The notes under the pieces are model-generated. The model did not search any database and was not told the origin of the DNA. It saw only the letters and a program-made list of their open reading frames with translations. Positions 59,639 through 64,000 of a DNA stretch of 64,000 bases are shown here, piece by piece. The position numbers and the translations under genes are program-made. This DNA is from Haematomicrobium sanguinis DSM 21259 (GTDB lineage: Bacteria; Actinomycetota; Actinomycetes; Actinomycetales; Micrococcaceae), in the NCBI RefSeq assembly GCF_000688395.1, contig NZ_JIAG01000004.1:186001-250000 (forward strand). Reading direction: 5' to 3'. The stretch's first letter is position 1; each line of letters opens with the position of its first letter.

Positions 59639-61345
59639 CTAGCGGAATCTTTGTAGCACCGGGCGCAAAAGTTCGCGCAATTCGCGCACGCGGAGCGCCT
59701 TGAGCATGAACAGATACACCACGCCCATCACCGCTGTCACGGCCATGATCGCCACCAGAGCGCCGAGGATCGATGACCACGCGAACCCTTCGGAGGAGTA
59801 GCCGCCCAAGACCCACAGCACCAAAGCGCCAAAGGCCGCGGACACCAGTGTTGCCAAGCAAATGCGAATATGGACATCCAGAATGTGACCGGCACCGTAA
59901 TCGCCCACTTGCCGCTTAAGGAACCGGTGCGAGATCGCCACGACAATCACATCGGAGACGGTGAAGGTAATGGCAATCCACGGCACAATGAATTGCGGTG
60001 GAAACCACAAGGCGATCAGCGACATCGCGATCATCACCACGGAAAGCATCACTTGGATGACAAAGGGGGTGCGCGCATTCTCGGCGGCGTAAAACACACG
60101 ATTCATCACATAATTGGCGCCGAAGAGCGGGGCGCCGAGCGCGAGTAACACCACAATCTGCCCGAGTATCGCCGCCTGAGCCTGTGCCCCGGAGGTAAAG
60201 ACCATTCCGATCTGCCCGGCGACCACCACCATGACGCCCGCACTGAAAATCGTTGCAACCGCACTGGTACGCAAACCGTAGGACAGGGTGCGCCGCACCC
60301 CCGCCACGGAGCCCCGCGCAAAGTCTCGGGACATCCGGTTAAACAGCACCGTCGCGAGCGAAATCACCACAATGGAGTGCGGCAAAATGTAGATCTGATT
60401 TGCGCTTTCCAGCGCCGCGTTGCCGGCGATCCCCGGGTCCCCCTCGCGGCTAGCTCGAGATGCCAGCCAGGTGAACACCAAATAGGTGAGGTTGCCAATC
60501 ACCACGGTCATCACGGAGAAACCAGCCAAGCGTGCGGCGTGACCCAGGCCAATGCCGCGCCAGCCCAGCTTCAGCCGGATCCCCAACCGCAAACGCTTGA
60601 GCGGCCACAACAAGATCAGCCCCTGCATGACGATCCCCAGCGTCATTCCGCCGGCCAACATCCAGGTTTGCGAGGTGGTCCACGTATCCAGGGTGCGCGG
60701 TGCGCCACCGGTGTAGGCACCATACACACCGATAAACACCGCTAGCACACTGATGGCGATCACATTGTTGAGCACCGGTGCCCACGTGTAGGGGCCAAAC
60801 GCGTTGTGCGCATTCAGAATCTGACCCACAAAGGCGTAGAGCCCCACAAAGAAAATCTGCGGGAAGCACCAGTACGCAAAAGCTGTCGCGAGCTCAATCT
60901 GCGCCGGTGAGAGGTCGGTTGTGGCGTCCAGAATCCACGGCGCCCCCAGCGTCATCGCCACCGTAATCGCAACGAGCACGATCAACACCAGCGAAAGCAG
61001 CCGCCCCAAATAGTCCGCGCCGCGATCCGGCTTCTGCGACGCCTTAATAATCTGCGGCACCAGCACCCCGTTGAGCAGCCCGCCGGCGATCATCAGGTAC
61101 AGGTAGGTTGGCAGCGTGTTTGCTAACGAAAACGTGTTGGCAATGTCCGTCGTGACCCCAATGGCAGCGGCCAACAGGATGCCCTTCAGCAAACCCAACA
61201 CCCGCGAAACCAGCGTTCCCGCCGCCATGACGGCGCTCGACTTCGCCGCCGACGCGCCGGAAAGGGAAGAATTCACCACCGGAATCGATTGCGTCTCCGG
61301 GTTAGCGGTGCGAGAGGATTCGGAAGGTTGCGAGAGTTGGGACAT
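59639..61345 (-). CDS. murJ: MurJ lipid II flippase
   Basis: 568 residues with about 14 membrane helices (MOP superfamily). N-terminal core after a 37-residue Ser-rich cytoplasmic lead: AAGTLVSRVLGLLKGILLAA, shown by SRVLGLLKG, with the essential Arg in VLVPQIIKA-type loop regions. It flips lipid II to the outer face of the membrane. The protein stops after the transport core, unlike mycobacterial MviN. Upstream of the pseudokinase gene on the same strand, so the two are probably co-expressed. Confidence 0.93.
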   Translation of the reverse strand: MSQLSQPSESSRTANPETQSIPVVNSSLSGASAAKSSAVMAAGTLVSRVLGLLKGILLAAAIGVTTDIANTFSLANTLPTYLYLMIAGGLLNGVLVPQIIKASQKPDRGADYLGRLLSLVLIVLVAITVAMTLGAPWILDATTDLSPAQIELATAFAYWCFPQIFFVGLYAFVGQILNAHNAFGPYTWAPVLNNVIAISVLAVFIGVYGAYTGGAPRTLDTWTTSQTWMLAGGMTLGIVMQGLILLWPLKRLRLGIRLKLGWRGIGLGHAARLAGFSVMTVVIGNLTYLVFTWLASRASREGDPGIAGNAALESANQIYILPHSIVVISLATVLFNRMSRDFARGSVAGVRRTLSYGLRTSAVATIFSAGVMVVVAGQIGMVFTSGAQAQAAILGQIVVLLALGAPLFGANYVMNRVFYAAENARTPFVIQVMLSVVMIAMSLIALWFPPQFIVPWIAITFTVSDVIVVAISHRFLKRQVGDYGAGHILDVHIRICLATLVSAAFGALVLWVLGGYSSEGFAWSSILGALVAIMAVTAVMGVVYLFMLKALRVRELRELLRPVLQRFR

Positions 61346-61403
61346 CGCTGTCTATGTTCTCACTTTTGCCCCGCTCTTGGCGGGCACCGCGCGGGTGTCG
61401 GGG

Positions 61404-61421
61404 ACACGCCGTCGTACTTCA
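61404..61421. repeat. Type B palindrome right-arm fragment
   Basis: ACACGCCGTCGTACTTCA matches the right arm and flank of the type B palindrome at 3749-3805 over all 18 bases. No full left arm is present. It lies between the murJ start and the NUDIX stop. Confidence 0.65.
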
Positions 61422-61425
61422 AGCC

Positions 61426-61968
61426 CTAAGCCGACCGTGGAGGCAAGTGCTGCAACTTGGACTTCGCCAACTCCACAATCCGCCGCTCATTCGGGAAGGT
61501 GAGCCGCCCGGCGAGTTCGGCAATCGGCACCCAGGCGACGTCAATGGCCTCATGATCCGGGTCATTTTCAATGGTCAGCTCGCCGCCGGTCGCCTCGAGC
61601 AGGAAGTGGTGCACGGTCTTGTGAATGCGGTGCCCGGAGACACTGAACCAATAGTCGATACTGCCGAGCATCGTCACGATATTGCCCTGGATGCCGGTCT
61701 CTTCCTCGACCTCGCGCACGGCCGCCTCCTGGTGAGTTTCCTCACCCTCGGGGTGGCCCTTCGGCAGGCACCACTCGACCCGGCCGCCGCGATTGAGCCG
61801 CGCAATAATCGCCACGCGAGTCCCGCCGGTGCTGCGATCCACAATCACGCCGCCCGCGGAAACCTCCTCCACGATGGTCGGTGGCGCGGGCACCGCCTGC
61901 AGGCTCGCGACCGACAGGGACACCGTCAACGGTGTCCGCTTGGGCGCGCGCGGAACAGGGAAACTCAT
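61426..61968 (-). CDS. NUDIX hydrolase
   Basis: About 180 residues. A perfect Nudix box GHPEGEETHQEAAVREVEEE plus TGI (GX5EX7REUXEEXGU) is at about residues 75-97, after SAGGVIVD. It hydrolyses a nucleoside diphosphate linked to another group. An ATG 11 codons upstream has no ribosome site. ATG 61966-61968 is preferred, although its own site is also weak. Divergent from cca and upstream of murJ, as in many actinobacteria. Confidence 0.9.
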   Translation of the reverse strand: MSFPVPRAPKRTPLTVSLSVASLQAVPAPPTIVEEVSAGGVIVDRSTGGTRVAIIARLNRGGRVEWCLPKGHPEGEETHQEAAVREVEEETGIQGNIVTMLGSIDYWFSVSGHRIHKTVHHFLLEATGGELTIENDPDHEAIDVAWVPIAELAGRLTFPNERRIVELAKSKLQHLPPRSA

Positions 61969-62014
61969 AGTAACTACTCTAACGATTTTTGGTTTCGGCA
62001 TATTTCGCGCGGGA

Positions 62015-62029
62015 TGAAGAACGACGGCG
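62015..62029. repeat. Type B palindrome left-arm-like fragment
   Basis: TGAAGAACGACGGCG is the complement of CGCCGTCGTACTTCA with one mismatch, facing the fragment at 61404-61421 across the NUDIX gene. GGGTGTCGGGG also occurs on both sides (61393 and 62057). The relation is tentative. Confidence 0.35.
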
Positions 62030-62101
62030 ATGCTCGCCTTCGCGGGCGCCCCGCACCTGGGTGTCGGGGTGCTAAAAAGTTTCTGGCAGTCTTAAAGGAC
62101 T

Positions 62102-63538
62102 ATGAACGCCACCTTGGGGACAAATCTGCCTGCCGAAGTCACCGAACTCGGGCACCTTTTTGCTCAGCACGACCTGGAACTGTCCCTGGTGGGCGGGCCG
62201 GTTCGGGACCTCTTTCTCGACCGGGTGTCGCCGGATCTGGACTTCACCACCAACGCGAGGCCGGACCAGATTATTAAGGTCATCCGGGGCTGGGCAGACA
62301 ATTTTTGGGACATCGGCAAGGAATTCGGCACGATCGGGATGAAGCGCGGCGGCTTCACCATCGAAATCACGACCTACCGTGCCGAAGCGTATGACGAGAC
62401 TTCCCGCAAACCGATCGTGGCATTTGGGGATTCGCTGGAAGCGGACCTGCTGCGGCGCGATTTCACCATCAATGCGATGGCGTTGCGGCTACCGGAAATG
62501 CAGTTGGTGGACCCCTATGGGGGAGTGCGTGATTTGGCGGCGCGGCAATTGCGCACGCCGGGGGCGCCGTCGGTCTCATTCTCGGACGACCCGCTACGCA
62601 TGATGCGGGCGGCGCGGTTTGTGTCGCAATTGGGCGTTGAGGTGGCGCCGGAGGTGCTGGAGGCCATGCGCGATATGGCTTCGCGGATTGAGATTGTCTC
62701 TGCCGAGAGGGTGCGGGATGAGCTCGTGAAACTGATTAATGGCGCCGATCCTCGGGCCGGGATCGAGACGATGGTTGCGACCGGGCTGGCGTCACTGGTG
62801 TTGCCGGAATTGCCGGCGTTGCAGTTGGAGATGGATGCCGAGCACCGGCACAAGGACGTGTATCAGCACTCGCTCACGGTGCTATCCCAAGCGGTGGATC
62901 TAGAGACCGATGCGTCCGGCGCGGTTCCCGGGCCCGATTTTGTGCTGCGCTTCGCGGCGCTCATGCACGATATCGGGAAGCCTGCCACGCGGCGTTTCGG
63001 GCCGGGCGGCTCGGTCACGTTCCGCAATCACGAGGTGGTGGGCGCGAAAATGGTGGCCCGGCGGATGCGGGCACTGCGGTTTGATAATGACACCATCAAG
63101 GCGGTGGCGCGCCTGGTGGAGTTGCACATGCGGTTCTTTGGATACGGTGATTCGGGGTGGACCGATAGCGCCGTGCGGCGTTACGCGCACGATGCCGGGG
63201 GGCTGCTGGAGCGGTTGCACAGGTTGACCCGGAGTGATGTGACCACCCGGAACCGGCGGCGGGCTGACCGGTTGGCGTTTGCCTATGACGACCTGGAACG
63301 GCGCATTGCCGAATTGGCCGAAGCCGAAGAGCTGGCCGCGATCCGCCCGGACCTGGACGGGCAGGAAATCATGTCGGTTCTGGGTGTGCGGCCCGGTCCG
63401 CTGGTGGGGCGCGCTTACGGCTTTTTGCTCGAGGCGCGGATGGAGGAGGGGCCGCTGGGCGCTGACGAGGCGAGACGACGGCTCCTAGACTGGTGGAAGG
63501 ATCAACCCGAGAGCTCCGATGAGGGAGAACGTCAGTGA
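62102..63538 (+). CDS. cca: CCA tRNA nucleotidyltransferase / poly(A) polymerase family, HD-domain type
   Basis: 478 residues. Nucleotidyltransferase motif LVGGPVRDLFLDRVSPDLDF (GG and DxD residues), RRDFTINAMAL, the neck/body region, and a C-terminal HD phosphohydrolase domain with ALMHDIGKPATR. None of the three tRNA genes in this window encodes a full CCA end, so such an enzyme is required. ATG start. The stop overlaps the next gene by 4 nt (GTGA). Confidence 0.94.
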   Translation: MNATLGTNLPAEVTELGHLFAQHDLELSLVGGPVRDLFLDRVSPDLDFTTNARPDQIIKVIRGWADNFWDIGKEFGTIGMKRGGFTIEITTYRAEAYDETSRKPIVAFGDSLEADLLRRDFTINAMALRLPEMQLVDPYGGVRDLAARQLRTPGAPSVSFSDDPLRMMRAARFVSQLGVEVAPEVLEAMRDMASRIEIVSAERVRDELVKLINGADPRAGIETMVATGLASLVLPELPALQLEMDAEHRHKDVYQHSLTVLSQAVDLETDASGAVPGPDFVLRFAALMHDIGKPATRRFGPGGSVTFRNHEVVGAKMVARRMRALRFDNDTIKAVARLVELHMRFFGYGDSGWTDSAVRRYAHDAGGLLERLHRLTRSDVTTRNRRRADRLAFAYDDLERRIAELAEAEELAAIRPDLDGQEIMSVLGVRPGPLVGRAYGFLLEARMEEGPLGADEARRRLLDWWKDQPESSDEGERQ

Positions 63539-64000
63539 CTTCAAAAACCCCCGCGACCCATGATGAAAAGACGGGCGCAGCCGCGCCCGCCCGTACCGCG
63601 GCTGGCTCGATTCTGCCCAAGCTGTGGTTGTTGCGGCACGGTGAGACGGAATGGTCGCGCTCGGGTCAGTACACGGGGTTGACCGACTTGCCGTTGACCG
63701 AAAACGGGCGGGTGCAGGCGCGCGAGGCGGCGAAAAAGCTGGCCGGCGTGCAGTTTGACGCGGTGTTCAGCTCACCGTCAATCCGGGCCGTGGACACCGC
63801 TGGACTGGCGGGGTTCCCCGATCCGGAAATTCTGCCCTACGCCCACGAGTGGGACTACGGCGAATATGAGGGCGTCAACAGTGCGGACATTCGGGCGAAG
63901 AACCCCGAGTACCTGATTTGGAAGGACGGGGTCCCCGGCGGGGAGACGCTAGCCCAGGTGGCCGCGCGCGCTGACCGCGTGATTGAGCGCGTGCAGGCGG
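63535..64000 (+). CDS. Histidine phosphatase family protein (partial, runs off the window)
   Basis: The first about 155 residues are visible. After a 27-residue Ala/Thr-rich lead, the catalytic LLRHGETEWSRSGQYTG (phospho-accepting His) and SSPSIRAVDTAG segments identify the phosphoglycerate-mutase-like histidine phosphatase fold, with the acid region EWDYGEYEG. GTG start overlapping the cca stop by 4 nt. The 3' end lies beyond the window, so the exact subfamily cannot be decided. Confidence 0.88.
   Translation, partial: MTSKTPATHDEKTGAAAPARTAAGSILPKLWLLRHGETEWSRSGQYTGLTDLPLTENGRVQAREAAKKLAGVQFDAVFSSPSIRAVDTAGLAGFPDPEILPYAHEWDYGEYEGVNSADIRAKNPEYLIWKDGVPGGETLAQVAARADRVIERVQA

Overview
The window is chromosomal DNA from a high-GC Gram-positive bacterium (Actinomycetota), and it spans the replication origin. 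The evidence is the block DUF3566-gyrA-gyrB-dciA-recF-gnd-dnaN-dnaA / rpmH-rnpA-yidD-yidC-jag-rsmG-parA-parB / cwlM-trxA-trxB-(MviN-type pseudokinase)-murJ-NUDIX-cca, together with the actinobacterial envelope cluster fhaA-fhaB-pstP-rodA-pbpA-pknA-pknB, crgA, a class E sortase and a B-box rhomboid. An Actinomycetales/Micrococcales-type organism fits. The species cannot be named from this sequence alone.

Layout. 0-3.6 kb: a gluconate uptake and phosphorylation module (GntR-type repressor, gntK, gntP) with an enoyl-CoA hydratase. 3.6-3.9 kb: three tandem long palindromes. 3.9-10.4 kb: a LacI-controlled carbohydrate ABC importer (binding protein, two permeases, no ATPase) with a Gfo/Idh/MocA dehydrogenase and an IolE-like isomerase/epimerase. 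10.5-20.3 kb: tRNA-Leu and the FHA/PP2C/RodA/PBP/Ser-Thr-kinase cluster. 20.3-27.6 kb: pabA/trpG, a small membrane protein, sortase, crgA, an unknown membrane protein, a short-chain dehydrogenase, peptide deformylase, a DnaA-box cluster, rhomboid protease, cyclophilin and an LEA-like membrane protein. 27.7-36.3 kb: accessory genes (glycosyltransferase, OYE/TetR pair, DJ-1 protein, EamA exporter, GntR-amidohydrolase-ankyrin lipoprotein, Imm26-like protein, VapBC). 36.3-46.3 kb: tRNA-Ala, DLW-39, tRNA-Ile and the leftward replication genes. 46.3-48.6 kb: oriC and dnaA. 48.6-54.3 kb: rightward rpmH-to-parB genes. 54.3-55.2 kb: a 0.94-kb noncoding region with three parS sites. 55.2-64 kb: cwlM, thioredoxin system, pseudokinase, murJ, NUDIX, cca and a truncated phosphatase gene.

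How the genes work together. Gluconate taken up by GntP and phosphorylated by GntK gives 6-phosphogluconate, the substrate of Gnd encoded beside dnaN. PknA/PknB, PstP, FhaA, FhaB, CwlM, the pseudokinase and MurJ form the set known in mycobacteria to control peptidoglycan precursor synthesis and flipping. Here MurJ and the pseudokinase are separate proteins, and the CwlM homologue seems to lack one catalytic Glu. ParA, ParB and four perfect parS sites form the origin segregation system.

The least explained signals are a family of near-perfect intergenic palindromes (copies at 3.6, 3.75, 3.8, 9.1, 9.2, 36.2 and 46.8 kb, plus arm fragments), a compact DnaA-box cluster about 21 kb from oriC, and a structured rpmH leader.
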